Assembly: GCF_014191255.1 (NCBI RefSeq)
Contig: NZ_JACHWH010000001.1
Location: 2,446,123 to 2,510,122, forward strand
Direction of reading: 5' to 3'
Length of the DNA stretch: 64,000 bases
From: Amycolatopsis bartoniae
Lineage (GTDB): Bacteria; Actinomycetota; Actinomycetes; Mycobacteriales; Pseudonocardiaceae
The notes below the pieces were generated by a model that was not told the origin of the DNA, did not search any database, and saw nothing but the letters and a program-made list of their open reading frames with translations. Every line of letters starts with the position of its first letter. Positions within the stretch are counted from its first letter, which is position 1. The position numbers and the translations under genes are program-made. Of the stretch, positions 33,111 to 41,941 are shown piece after piece.

Positions 33111-34276
33111 AGCGCTACCTGGACGACCTGGAGATCCGAAGCCTGGACAACGCTCCCTCCTACGTCGTCGAATACCGTGGGGAACTCGACGAAACCGCGC
33201 TGGACCGGTCGTTCGAGCTGGTGTGCCTGCGGCATCCCGTGCTCCGCGGCCTGATCCACCACGACGGAACCGGTTACCTGCTGCACGTTCCGCCCGAGCA
33301 CCAGCCGAAGCTGGAAGCGCACGACGGCGGCGAGGAGACCCTCCTGCGGATCGTCCGCAGCCCATGGGACTCCGGGAAGACGCTGGCCCAGCTCGTCCTC
33401 GTCCGCGGCGATCAGGGCGGGTTCGTCGCCTTCCGGCTGGACCACGCCATCGCCGACGGGGGCAACCGGATGGCGATGTTCTCCGAGCTGTGGCAGCACT
33501 ATCGCGAGCTCAAGACCACCGGTATGTCCACTGTGGAACCGGGGAACACGCTACCTCGATCTCCGGAACACCTGCTGCACGAGCGGCTGCACGGCACGGA
33601 GCTGACACAGGAGCCCGGGCAGGCCAAACCACCGAAACCGGCACACGACCTGCTCGAAGGCCGAATTCATCTGTCTACAGTAGACACCAAGATGATCGTT
33701 CGGCGAGCGAAGAAGGCCGGAATCTCCGTGCACGCACTGGTCTCCGGCGCGATACTGGCCGCGCACCGCGACCACGGCACGGCCGACGGCCCGGTGGCGA
33801 TGATGTACTGGTCCCCGGTCAACGTGCGCCACCGGCTCACCCCGCCGGTCGGCCCGACGGAGACGACGAACCTGTCGCTGATCCACGAGGCGCTCGCCGT
33901 CGTCGAGCCCGAGGCCAGCCCCGTCGCGATCGGGCGGACGCTGAAAGCCTCGCTGGACGAGGCGATCGCGAACCACGAGCTGCCGACCGGGCCGCCGACG
34001 ACGGTGTTCGACACGTCGCTCGACCGGCACCTGGCGATCGTGCTGGTGTCCAACTACGGCGTCATGCCGCCGTTCGCCGAGGCGCCGGGCCTCGAGATCG
34101 TCGACTTCCGCACGCTCTCGCCCGCGAAGGTCGGGATCTACCCGAGCTACCCCGTCTACACCTACGGCGGCAGGCTCACGATTCTCAGCCGCTATCCGGG
34201 TGACCTGTACTCCGCGGACGACGCGTCACAGCTGCACAAGCGCATCACGGCGAACCTGCTGCAGGAGGTCCCGTGA
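33107..34276 (+). CDS. Condensation-domain-like acyltransferase (PapA-like)
   Basis: A 389-residue stand-alone condensation-fold enzyme. RLDHAIADGGNRM carries the HxxxDG active-site motif, and the fold ends in a two-lobe repeat (VSNYGVMPPF, then DFRTLSP). Stand-alone members move acyl groups between CoA or carrier protein and an alcohol or amine, like the mycobacterial PapA proteins. No polyketide or NRPS gene is adjacent, so the product is unknown. The GTG start overlaps the CitE stop, and the MFS gene start overlaps its own stop, so lyase, acyltransferase and exporter form one operon. Confidence 0.78.
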   Translation: MKRYLDDLEIRSLDNAPSYVVEYRGELDETALDRSFELVCLRHPVLRGLIHHDGTGYLLHVPPEHQPKLEAHDGGEETLLRIVRSPWDSGKTLAQLVLVRGDQGGFVAFRLDHAIADGGNRMAMFSELWQHYRELKTTGMSTVEPGNTLPRSPEHLLHERLHGTELTQEPGQAKPPKPAHDLLEGRIHLSTVDTKMIVRRAKKAGISVHALVSGAILAAHRDHGTADGPVAMMYWSPVNVRHRLTPPVGPTETTNLSLIHEALAVVEPEASPVAIGRTLKASLDEAIANHELPTGPPTTVFDTSLDRHLAIVLVSNYGVMPPFAEAPGLEIVDFRTLSPAKVGIYPSYPVYTYGGRLTILSRYPGDLYSADDASQLHKRITANLLQEVP

Positions 34277-35859
34277 CGGCGAAGCTCGATCCGAAGGTGC
34301 TCGTGGTGCTGCCCGGCTTCATGCTGGCCACGCTGCTCGCCGCGCTGGACCAGACGGTGGTGGCGACGTCGCTGCCGACGATCGCGACCGACCTGGGGGA
34401 GCTGACGCACCTGTCCTGGGTGGTCACCGCCTACGCGCTGACCGTGGCGATTTCCATGCCGGTGCACGGAAAGCTCGCCGACCTCTTCGACCGGAAGCGG
34501 CTGTTCCAGACGTCGCTCGTGTTGTTCCTGGCCGGTTCCGCGCTGTGCGGGCTCGCCGGGAGCTTCACGCAGCTCGTCGTGTTCCGCGCCGTGCAGGGCC
34601 TGGGCGCGGGCGGGCTCGTGGTCGGTTCACAGGCGATCCTCGCCGAGCTGATCCCGCCCGCGGAACGCGGCCGCTACCTGGGTTTCATGCAGTCCGTCCA
34701 CGCGCTGGGCACCGTGACGGGGCCCCTGCTCGGCGGCCTGCTGACGCAGGGCGTGGGCTGGCGCTGGGTGTTCTACGTGAACGTGCCGATCGGCGTGGCC
34801 GCGCTGGTCGTCGTGGCGCTCAAGCTGAAGCTGCCCGCGCGGCCGCCGGGGAAGCCGCGTATCGACTGGTGGGGCCCGGTGACGCTCTCGATCGGCGCGG
34901 CGGCGCTGCTGTCGGTGGCGAGCTGGGGTGGCAACACGCTGCCGTGGTCGTCCCCGGCGGTGCTCGCGCTGGTGACGGTCGGGGTGGTGTTCCTCGGCGT
35001 GTTCGTCGCCGTCGAGCGCAGGGCGCCGGAACCGATGCTGCCGCTACGGCTGTTCGGCAACCGCGTGGTGCGCGTGCTCGTTCCGCTGGTGTTCTGCCTC
35101 GGCGTCGCGACCCTCGGTGCGACGATCTTCGTACCGCTGTTCCTGCAGGTCGTCGACGGGGTTTCGCCCGCCGCGTCCGGGTTGCGGCTGGCTCCGCTGT
35201 GGTTGTGCTGGGCGGTGACGGCGACGACTTCGGGCCACCTGGTCGCGAAGTTCGGGCGGTACCGGATCTTCCCGCTCGCGGGCACGAGCCTGCTCACGGC
35301 GGGCATGTTCGGGCTGGCGGCGCTCGGGGTGTCGGCGCCCTACTGGACGCAGGCGCTCGCGCTGGGCGCGCTCGGCGTCGGGCTCGGGATGGTCAACTCC
35401 GTGATGCTCGTGGTCGCGCAGAGTGCCGTGGGTCAGCGGGACGTCGGCGTGGCGACCTCGACGACGACCTTCAGCCAGACGCTCGGGGCGTCGTTCGGGG
35501 TCGCGGTGCTGGGTGCCGTCTTCGCCGGACGGCTGGGCTCGGCGCTGTCCGCCACGGTGCCCGCACCGGTCGTGGAGCGGTTCTCCGCGCGGGGGATCAA
35601 CATCGACCGGGCGCAGATCGACGCGTTGTCCCCGGACCTGCGGGCCGGGTTCCTCACCGCGTTCGCCGACGCGCTCCGAGCGGTGTTCCTGACCGCAGCC
35701 GGGGTCGCGGTGCTCGCGGTGGTCCTCGCGTGGGTGCTGCCCGAGATCCGGCTGCGGAGGCGCGGTGAAGCTTCCAAACCTCCGAGTTTTACGGGTACAG
35801 TCTTCGTATCGACGAGGAGGAGCACCATGACCGCCGAGCAAGCCGGCCCCGACCAGTAG
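34273..35859 (+). CDS. MFS drug/metabolite exporter, DHA2 (EmrB/QacA) family
   Basis: A 528-residue transporter with about 14 membrane segments. The motif-C region reads ALDQTVVATSLPTIATDLG, and ADLFDRKRLF is the loop 2-3 motif A. Such pumps use the proton gradient to expel drugs or metabolites. By its coupling to the acyltransferase and lyase it may export their product. The last ~28 codons overlap the GntR promoter and a small upstream open frame, and do not look like transporter sequence. The true C-terminus is still 35859 because no earlier in-frame stop exists. GTG start with 4-bp overlap. Confidence 0.88.
   Translation: MTAKLDPKVLVVLPGFMLATLLAALDQTVVATSLPTIATDLGELTHLSWVVTAYALTVAISMPVHGKLADLFDRKRLFQTSLVLFLAGSALCGLAGSFTQLVVFRAVQGLGAGGLVVGSQAILAELIPPAERGRYLGFMQSVHALGTVTGPLLGGLLTQGVGWRWVFYVNVPIGVAALVVVALKLKLPARPPGKPRIDWWGPVTLSIGAAALLSVASWGGNTLPWSSPAVLALVTVGVVFLGVFVAVERRAPEPMLPLRLFGNRVVRVLVPLVFCLGVATLGATIFVPLFLQVVDGVSPAASGLRLAPLWLCWAVTATTSGHLVAKFGRYRIFPLAGTSLLTAGMFGLAALGVSAPYWTQALALGALGVGLGMVNSVMLVVAQSAVGQRDVGVATSTTTFSQTLGASFGVAVLGAVFAGRLGSALSATVPAPVVERFSARGINIDRAQIDALSPDLRAGFLTAFADALRAVFLTAAGVAVLAVVLAWVLPEIRLRRRGEASKPPSFTGTVFVSTRRSTMTAEQAGPDQ
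35776..35801 (+). promoter_or_regulatory. GntR promoter with operator AAACCTCCGAGTTT
   Basis: AAACCTCCGAGTTT (35776-35789) matches the perfect palindrome at 36636-36650 except near one arm. TACAGT (35796-35801) just downstream fits a -10 box for the regulator gene, so the operator would overlap the -35 position. This suggests autoregulation. Confidence 0.6.
35827..35859 (+). CDS. Possible 10-residue leader peptide before GntR
   Basis: GAGGAGG lies just upstream of ATG 35827, which opens MTAEQAGPDQ and stops at 35859, one base before the GntR GTG. It is in frame with the end of the MFS gene, so it may only be internal. If the GntR promoter at 35796 is real, it would be an independent leader that couples translation to GntR. 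Confidence 0.3.
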   Translation: MTAEQAGPDQ

Positions 35860-35860
35860 C

Positions 35861-36613
35861 GTGCTCTCCATGGCTGGCAACGGCGACTCCCCCGGCACGG
35901 CCTACGACCGGCTCGCCGACCGGATCCGCGAACAGATCCTCGCCGGCGAGCTCAAGCCGGGGGACCGCCTGCCCGCCGAGCCCGAGCTGTCGGCGCACTA
36001 CTCGGTCAGCCGCAACACCGCGCGCGAGGCGTTGCGCGCGCTCGCCAGCCAGGGTCTGGTCACGGTCAAGCGCGGGGTCGGCGGGGGCACGTTCGTGACC
36101 ACGCCGAGCCCCGCGCAGATCAGCGCCTCGCTGCGGACCAGCCTCGTCCTCATGGCCGACTCCGCGCACCTGACGGTGTCCGCGCTGGTGGAGATCAGGG
36201 AGATGCTGGAGGTGCCGGCCGCCGAGATGGCGGCCAGGCATCGCACGGACGAGGAGCTGGCGCTCATCCGGGAGGCGTTGTTCGACCCGGCGACCGTCGA
36301 CCCCGCGACGGTGTTCACGAGCAACCGCAACTTCCACTTCCGCCTCCTGCGCGCCACCCACAACCCGCTGCTGGAGGTGCTCGCCGAGCCCGTGTTCCGC
36401 GTGCTGCAGGAGCGGTTCCAGCGCGAGCGGGCGTCGCGGCAGTTCTGGGTGCGGGTCGACGCCGAGCACCGCGAAATCGCCGGCTACCTGGAGTCGGGCG
36501 ACCAGGCGGGGGCGCGGGAGGCCCAGCGGGCGCATCTGCGCTACCTGCGTGGCACGTACGAAAGCATCGACCGCGAAGGTTCCGCTCCGGCGAACGGCGA
36601 GATCGTCCGCTGA
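35861..36613 (+). CDS. GntR/FadR-family regulator
   Basis: A 250-residue regulator. The N-terminal winged helix includes RIREQILAGELKPGDRLPAE and SRNTAREALRALASQGLV; the C-terminal all-helical FCD domain (SALVEIREMLEVPAAEMAA, NRNFHFRLLRATHN, DAEHREIAGYL) has the Asp/His metal-site pattern of the VanR/FadR group. Sites of the form AAACCTCnGAGGTTT lie at its own promoter and at the promoter of the ABC importer operon that follows, so it probably represses both. The effector may be the imported substrate or its CoA ester. GTG 35861 or ATG 35870 could start it. Confidence 0.87.
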   Translation: MLSMAGNGDSPGTAYDRLADRIREQILAGELKPGDRLPAEPELSAHYSVSRNTAREALRALASQGLVTVKRGVGGGTFVTTPSPAQISASLRTSLVLMADSAHLTVSALVEIREMLEVPAAEMAARHRTDEELALIREALFDPATVDPATVFTSNRNFHFRLLRATHNPLLEVLAEPVFRVLQERFQRERASRQFWVRVDAEHREIAGYLESGDQAGAREAQRAHLRYLRGTYESIDREGSAPANGEIVR

Positions 36614-36655
36614 AACCTGACAGGGTTGACCACTGAAACCTCGGAGGTTTAACCT
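36613..36655 (+). promoter_or_regulatory. Importer-operon promoter with two GntR sites
   Basis: A perfect 15-bp palindrome AAACCTCGGAGGTTT (36636-36650) lies exactly between TTGACC (36626-36631) and TAACCT (36650-36655), which form an 18-bp-spaced promoter. A second, weaker site AAACCTGACAGGGTT (36613-36627) lies 23 bp upstream, about two helical turns. Binding should block RNA polymerase. Confidence 0.8.
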
Positions 36656-36756
36656 GCCTCCAGAACACCCCAGCCACCGGAAATCGCCTCCCCCCGTGAG
36701 AACGCCCGTGGCTGAACCCTGTCCGGAAACAGCGGCGACGACGAGGTCTGCTTGCG

Positions 36757-38316
36757 ATGCACGAAAAACGCTTCCCCCTGAGTACCCGGTGGCAGCCGCT
36801 GGTGGCTCTCTTCGCCGCCTTCGCGCTCCTCCTCACGGCCTGCGGCACGGCGGGCAACTCCGGCTCCGGCTCCGGCGGCGACCACACGCTCACCATCGCC
36901 AAGGGCGGTCCCCCGAACAGCCTCGACCCGGCCAAGATCAGCCAGGACTGGCAGTGGTACGCGAACCTGGCGTACGACCCACTGATCTACCGCGACCCCG
37001 CGGGCACGCTCCAGCCGCGGCTCGCGGAGTCGTGGGGCTACACCGGCGCCGGCAACACGGTCTTCGAGCTCAAGCTGCGGCCGAACGTGCAGTTCAGCGA
37101 CGGTTCCCCGCTGACCGCCGACGGCGTCAAGGCGAGCATCGAGTACTACCGCAAGACGCACACCGGCTCGTCCGCACTGTCCACTGTGTCCGCCATCGAC
37201 GTGACCGGCCCGCTCACCGTCCGGCTCACGCTGTCGCAGCCGAACCCGCAGCTGCCGGTCGTGTTCACCCAGGACTACGGCGCCGGGAACATCATCGGCA
37301 CCGCCGCGCTGAACGACCCGGCGCAGCTCGCGACCACCACCGTCGGCGCGGGCCCGTACGTGCTCGACAAGTCCGGCACCGTCGCGAACGACCACTACGC
37401 CTACGTGCCGAACCCGCACTACTGGAACAAGGCCGCGGTCGCCTACTCGAAGGTCGTCGTCCGCGTCATCCCCAACCCGAACACCTCGCTGGCCGCGTTG
37501 AAGACCGGGCAGGTGGACGTGATCCAGGGTGTCTACTCGACGGCGGAGGCCGCGAAGTCGGCCGGACTGCGGATCGCGTCGGCCCCGCAGGTGTTCGTCG
37601 GACTGTCGCTCGCCGACCGGCAGGGCACCCTCGCGCCGCAGCTGCGTGACGTGCGCGTGCGGCAGGCGCTGAACTACGCGGTGGACCGGCAGAAGATCGC
37701 GAAAGCCCTGTTCGGCGAGTACGGGACGCCGACCGAGCAGATCGTGCTGCCCGGCCAGGACGGCTACAACGACAACCAGCTCTACACCTACGACCCGGCG
37801 AAGGCGAAGCAGCTGCTGTCGGACGCCGGGTATCCCAACGGCTTCACGCTCCCGGTCGTCACCACGTCGTCGGCCAACATCGGGCTGACCACGCAGGCGA
37901 TCGCGGACGAGCTGAAGCAGGTCGGCGTCCAGCTCCAGCTCACCAACCACCCGGACGCGGCGAGCTACAACAAGGACGTCGCCGGCGCGAAGTTCCCGGC
38001 CTACGGCATCGGGTTCGGCACCATGCCGGTGTACCTGATGGGCCAGACGCTGTACCTGCCGTCGGCGGCCCAGTTCAACCCGTTCAAGAGCAGCGACCCG
38101 GCGCTCACCGCGCTGTACCAGCAGGCGGCGGGCGCGGACGAAGCGACGCGGGCGAAGCTGGACCAGCAGATCGTGCGCTGGCTCGACGAGCAGGCGTGGT
38201 TCCTGCCGGTCGTGTTCACGCCGGTGTTCTTCTTCTCCCGGACCACCGTCGCGGGCGTGCAGTCCACGCGGGGTGAGCCGATCGCGAACCCGACCGACTG
38301 GCGGCCCGCGTCATGA
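36757..38316 (+). CDS. ABC transporter substrate-binding lipoprotein, peptide/nickel family (SBP_bac_5)
   Basis: A 519-residue exported lipoprotein. The signal peptide ends in the lipobox LLTAC, with C29 as lipidation site. The family signature TIAKGGPPNSLDPAKIS follows, and the middle has AVDRQKIAKALFGEYGTPTE. Such proteins capture oligopeptides, opines, nickel or other solutes outside the membrane and deliver them to DppBC-type permeases. It is first in the operon, 102 nt after the GntR-controlled -10 box. Downstream hydrolase and CoA-ester genes suggest an acylated or ester solute rather than a peptide (inference). Confidence 0.9.
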   Translation: MHEKRFPLSTRWQPLVALFAAFALLLTACGTAGNSGSGSGGDHTLTIAKGGPPNSLDPAKISQDWQWYANLAYDPLIYRDPAGTLQPRLAESWGYTGAGNTVFELKLRPNVQFSDGSPLTADGVKASIEYYRKTHTGSSALSTVSAIDVTGPLTVRLTLSQPNPQLPVVFTQDYGAGNIIGTAALNDPAQLATTTVGAGPYVLDKSGTVANDHYAYVPNPHYWNKAAVAYSKVVVRVIPNPNTSLAALKTGQVDVIQGVYSTAEAAKSAGLRIASAPQVFVGLSLADRQGTLAPQLRDVRVRQALNYAVDRQKIAKALFGEYGTPTEQIVLPGQDGYNDNQLYTYDPAKAKQLLSDAGYPNGFTLPVVTTSSANIGLTTQAIADELKQVGVQLQLTNHPDAASYNKDVAGAKFPAYGIGFGTMPVYLMGQTLYLPSAAQFNPFKSSDPALTALYQQAAGADEATRAKLDQQIVRWLDEQAWFLPVVFTPVFFFSRTTVAGVQSTRGEPIANPTDWRPAS

Positions 38317-39254
38317 CCCGGCTGATCCTGCGCAGGCTCGCGATCTCGGTGTCGCTGGTGTTCGTGGTGTCCCTGCTGACGTTCCTGTTGCAGTCACTCA
38401 CCCCGGGTGACACCGCGCGCACGATCCTCGGCAGCAACTACACGCCGGAGGGCTACGCGCAGCTGCGCGAACAGCTGCACCTCGACCAGCCGCTGCTCGC
38501 GCAGTACGGGAACTGGCTCGGGCACGCGCTGACCGGTGACCTCGGCACCTCGCCGATCAGCGGGCTCGGCGTGGGCACGGAGATCGCCCACCGGCTGGGC
38601 GTCACGCTCGCGCTGGTCCTCGGCACCACCGTCGTCGCCACGGTCGTTGGCATCGGGCTCGGCGTGCTCACCGCCGTGCGTGGCGGGCGGCTCGGCCGGG
38701 CGGTGGACGTGCTGTCGATGGTCGGCTTCGCGTTGCCCAGCTTCTGGCTCGCGCTCGTGCTGGTGGTGCTGTTCGCGGTGGCGATCCGGCTGTTCCCCGC
38801 CACCGGGTACGTGCCGTTCCTGGAGTCGCCGGGCGGCTGGGTGGCGAGCCTGGTGCTGCCGGTCGCCGCGCTGTCCGTGCACGGCATCGCGCACCTGGCG
38901 AAGCAGACGCGGGACGGCATGCTCGACGTGCTCTCCCGCGACTTCGTGCACACCTTGCGCGCCAACGGCGTGCCGGAGCGCTCGATCATCTTCCGGCACG
39001 CGCTGCGCAACGCCGCGATCCCGGTGGTGACGGTGATCGGGCTGATGCTGATCAGCCTGCTCGGCGGCACCGTGCTGGTGGAGGCGGTGTTCGCGATGCC
39101 GGGGCTGGGCGGGCTCGCCGTGCAGTCCACGACCCAGCACGACCTGCCGATGATCCAGGGCGTCGCGCTGACCTTCACGCTCATCGTGGTGGTGGTCAAC
39201 TTCGCCGTCGACCTCGCCTACGGCTGGCTCAACCCGAAGGTGAGGGTGCCGTGA
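38313..39254 (+). CDS. ABC permease, DppB type
   Basis: A 313-residue inner-membrane permease with about six helices. It opens with ISVSLVFVVSLLTFLLQSLT and LTPGDTARTILG, the conserved DppB N-terminus, and has the EAA-like coupling segment DFVHTLRANGVPERSIIFRH. The C-terminus ends VNFAVDLAYGWLNPKVR, typical of the family. ATG 38313 overlaps the stop of the binding-protein gene. It forms the translocation pore with the DppC half of the next protein. Confidence 0.9.
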   Translation: MTRLILRRLAISVSLVFVVSLLTFLLQSLTPGDTARTILGSNYTPEGYAQLREQLHLDQPLLAQYGNWLGHALTGDLGTSPISGLGVGTEIAHRLGVTLALVLGTTVVATVVGIGLGVLTAVRGGRLGRAVDVLSMVGFALPSFWLALVLVVLFAVAIRLFPATGYVPFLESPGGWVASLVLPVAALSVHGIAHLAKQTRDGMLDVLSRDFVHTLRANGVPERSIIFRHALRNAAIPVVTVIGLMLISLLGGTVLVEAVFAMPGLGGLAVQSTTQHDLPMIQGVALTFTLIVVVVNFAVDLAYGWLNPKVRVP

Positions 39255-41131
39255 ACCCCGTGTGGAAGGCGCTGCGGCGCCCGTTGACCGCGGCAGCCGT
39301 GGCCTACCTCGGCGTCGTCCTGCTCGCGGTGGTCTTCGCCCCGCTGCTGGCGCCCTACGACCCGACCGACGGCGACCTGGACCACGTGCTGTCCGGCCCG
39401 AGCGCCCTGCACCCGCTGGGCACCGACAGCCTGGGCCGGGACGTGCTGAGCCGCCTGATGTACGGCGGGCGGGTGTCGCTGTCCGGCGTGGCCGAGGCCG
39501 TGCTGACCGTGCTCGTGCTCGGCGTGCTTTCCGGGCTGCTGGCCGGTTTCCTCGGCGGCTGGGTCGATCGCGTGGTGATGTGGGTGGTCGACGTCGTGCT
39601 CGCCGTGCCGGTGATCGTGACGCTGCTCGTCGTGCTCGCCGTGGTGGGCAGCAACGAGACGGCCGCGATGATCGCGCTGGGCGTCCTCGGTTCGCCGCTG
39701 CTGACCCGCGTCGTGCGTGGTTCGACACTCGCGGTGCGACAGGAGCTGTTCATCACCGCCGCCCGCGTGGCCGGGTTGTCGAACCGCGCCATCGCGGTGC
39801 AGCACATCCTGCCGCGTGTCGCGGGCCCGATCACCGTGCAGGCGTCGATCTTCGCGGGCGCCGCACTGTTGACCGAAACCGGTCTCGGCTACCTCGGGCT
39901 GGGCGCGCAACCGCCCACGCCGACGTGGGGCGGGATGGTCGCGGACGCGTCCACGGTGATCGACCAGCAGCCCTGGCTGCTCGTGCCCTCGGGTGTGGTG
40001 ATCGGGCTGGCGATCCTGTCCTTCGGCCTGATCGGCGACGCGGTGCGGGACGCGGGCGCGCGCCACGCGCCGCCCAACCCGCGGCGGCGGAAGCAGGTTC
40101 CCGTGGTACCGCCGGAAACCGCGCCCGAGCCGGACGCGCTGCTGTCCGTGCGCGACCTGACGCTGACCCTGCCGCGTGGCGGCGAGGACACGGTCGTCGT
40201 CGAACGGCTGCACCTCGACATCGGTCCCGGTGAGGTCGTCGGGCTGGTCGGCGAATCGGGCTGCGGCAAGAGCATCACCGGCCGCGCGCTGCTCGGTTTG
40301 CTGCCTCCGGGCGGCCAGGTCACCGGAGGCAGTATCCGGTTCGGTGGCGAGGAGCTCGTGGCGCGGCGGCAGGCGGACCTGCGGAAGCTGCGTGGGTCCG
40401 GCATCGCGCTGGTGTCGCAGGAGCCACTGTCCTGTTTGGACCCGGTGTTCACGGTGGGCCACCAGGTCGACGAGCTGGTGCGCATCCACCGCGGCGGCAG
40501 CCGGAAGCAGGTGCGGGCCAGGACGCTGCAGCTGTTGCGCGACGTCAACCTGCCGGACCCGGAACTGGTGGTGCGCAAGTACCCGCACGAGCTGTCGGGC
40601 GGTATGGCGCAACGCGTGCTCATCGCCCTGGCGCTGGCGGGCGAGCCGAAGCTGCTCATCGCGGACGAGCCGACCACCGCCCTGGACGTCACGGTGCAGG
40701 CGGAGATCCTCGAACTGCTGCGCACGCTGCGGGCCCGCACCGGCATGGCGGTCCTGCTGATCAGCCACGACTGGGGTGTGGTCGCCGACCTGTGCACCCG
40801 GGCGTACGTGATGTACGCGGGGCACCTCGTCGAGACGGCGACGGTCGAGGAACTGTTCGACCACCCGCGCCACCCCTACACCGCGGGCTTGCTCGGCTGC
40901 GCCCCGAGGCGGGCCGAGCCGGGGCAGCGCCTGCCCGCGATCCCCGGCACCGTCCCGGATCCCCGCCACTGGCCGACCGGCTGCCACTTCCAGCCGCGAT
41001 GTCCACTTGCGACGGACGACTGCGCCGTGCCGGTCCCGCTGCTCGAACCCCGCACGGGACACCGGGCCCGCTGCATCCACCACGACCGCGTCGAAGGAGG
41101 TGAGCGGGATGCCAGGACAGCCGTTGCTTGA
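39251..41131 (+). CDS. Fused ABC permease-ATPase (DppC-DppD type)
   Basis: A 626-residue fusion. Residues 1-275 are a DppC permease (LGTDSLGRDVLSRLMYGGRV and the coupling segment ITAARVAGLSNRAIAVQHIL). A Pro/Arg-rich linker (about 275-295) leads into an ATPase with Walker A GESGCGKSITG, signature LSGGMAQR and Walker B LLIADEPTTALD, then the oligopeptide-type C-terminal Cys cluster GCHFQPRCPLATDDC. No stop or start lies between the halves, so the fusion is real in this sequence. Similar fusions are known in actinobacteria. GTG 39251 overlaps the preceding stop. Confidence 0.9.
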   Translation: MNPVWKALRRPLTAAAVAYLGVVLLAVVFAPLLAPYDPTDGDLDHVLSGPSALHPLGTDSLGRDVLSRLMYGGRVSLSGVAEAVLTVLVLGVLSGLLAGFLGGWVDRVVMWVVDVVLAVPVIVTLLVVLAVVGSNETAAMIALGVLGSPLLTRVVRGSTLAVRQELFITAARVAGLSNRAIAVQHILPRVAGPITVQASIFAGAALLTETGLGYLGLGAQPPTPTWGGMVADASTVIDQQPWLLVPSGVVIGLAILSFGLIGDAVRDAGARHAPPNPRRRKQVPVVPPETAPEPDALLSVRDLTLTLPRGGEDTVVVERLHLDIGPGEVVGLVGESGCGKSITGRALLGLLPPGGQVTGGSIRFGGEELVARRQADLRKLRGSGIALVSQEPLSCLDPVFTVGHQVDELVRIHRGGSRKQVRARTLQLLRDVNLPDPELVVRKYPHELSGGMAQRVLIALALAGEPKLLIADEPTTALDVTVQAEILELLRTLRARTGMAVLLISHDWGVVADLCTRAYVMYAGHLVETATVEELFDHPRHPYTAGLLGCAPRRAEPGQRLPAIPGTVPDPRHWPTGCHFQPRCPLATDDCAVPVPLLEPRTGHRARCIHHDRVEGGERDARTAVA

Positions 41132-41930
41132 GATCGAGAACCTCCAGGTCACGTTCGGCACGAGGGTGACCGCGGTGGACGGCGTGAGCCTCCACCTCGA
41201 CGAGGGCGAGACCCTCGGCCTCGTCGGTGAGTCCGGCTCGGGGAAGTCCACGCTGGGCAACGCGGTACTCGGGCTCGTGCCGGTCACCGGAGGCCGAATC
41301 CGGTTCGAGGGCGAGGACATCACGCACGTGTCCCCGAAGCGGCGGCGGGAGCTGGGCGAGCACGTCCAGGTGGTGTTCCAGGACCCGTACGGCTCGCTGA
41401 ACCCGTCGCGCACCATCGGGCACACGATCACCTCGCCGCTGCGGGCGCGCCACCGGTTCGGCCGCCGCGAGGCCGTCGAGCACGCGGCGGCGGCGCTGGC
41501 GGAGGTCGGCCTCGAACGTGACGCGCTGACCCGGTTCCCCGCCCAGTTCTCCGGCGGGCAACGGCAACGCATCGCGATCGCCAGGGCGCTCGTGCTCGAA
41601 CCGCGGCTGCTGATCTGCGACGAACCGACGAGCGCGCTGGACCTGTCGGTGCAGGCGCAGATCCTCAACCTGCTGCTCGACCTGCAGGAACGCCGGGGCC
41701 TGAGCTACCTGTTCATCTCCCACGACATCGACGTCGTCCGGCACGTCTCGCACCGCGTCGCGGTGCTGCGCCGGGGCCGGCTGGTCGAGCAGGGGCCGGT
41801 CGGGCAGGTGACCGGGCAGCCCGGTCACGAGTACACGCGGACGCTGCTGGCCGCGGTGCCCGTGCCCGATCCGCACGAGCAGGCGGCCCGGCGCGCCCGG
41901 CTGCGCGAGCTGCTGCCGTCTTCCCACTGA
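41109..41930 (+). CDS. ABC ATPase, DppF type
   Basis: A 273-residue ATPase with Walker A GESGSGKST, signature FSGGQRQR and Walker B LLICDEPTSALD. It pairs with the ATPase half of the preceding fusion to power import. ATG 41109 has a near-ideal AAGGAGGTG 6 nt upstream and overlaps the end of the fusion gene by 23 bp; a longer frame from 41007 is not coding. It is about 50 residues shorter than many DppF proteins because the C-terminal Cys-rich tail is absent. Confidence 0.9.
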   Translation: MPGQPLLEIENLQVTFGTRVTAVDGVSLHLDEGETLGLVGESGSGKSTLGNAVLGLVPVTGGRIRFEGEDITHVSPKRRRELGEHVQVVFQDPYGSLNPSRTIGHTITSPLRARHRFGRREAVEHAAAALAEVGLERDALTRFPAQFSGGQRQRIAIARALVLEPRLLICDEPTSALDLSVQAQILNLLLDLQERRGLSYLFISHDIDVVRHVSHRVAVLRRGRLVEQGPVGQVTGQPGHEYTRTLLAAVPVPDPHEQAARRARLRELLPSSH

Positions 41931-41941
41931 ATGGAGTTGCG

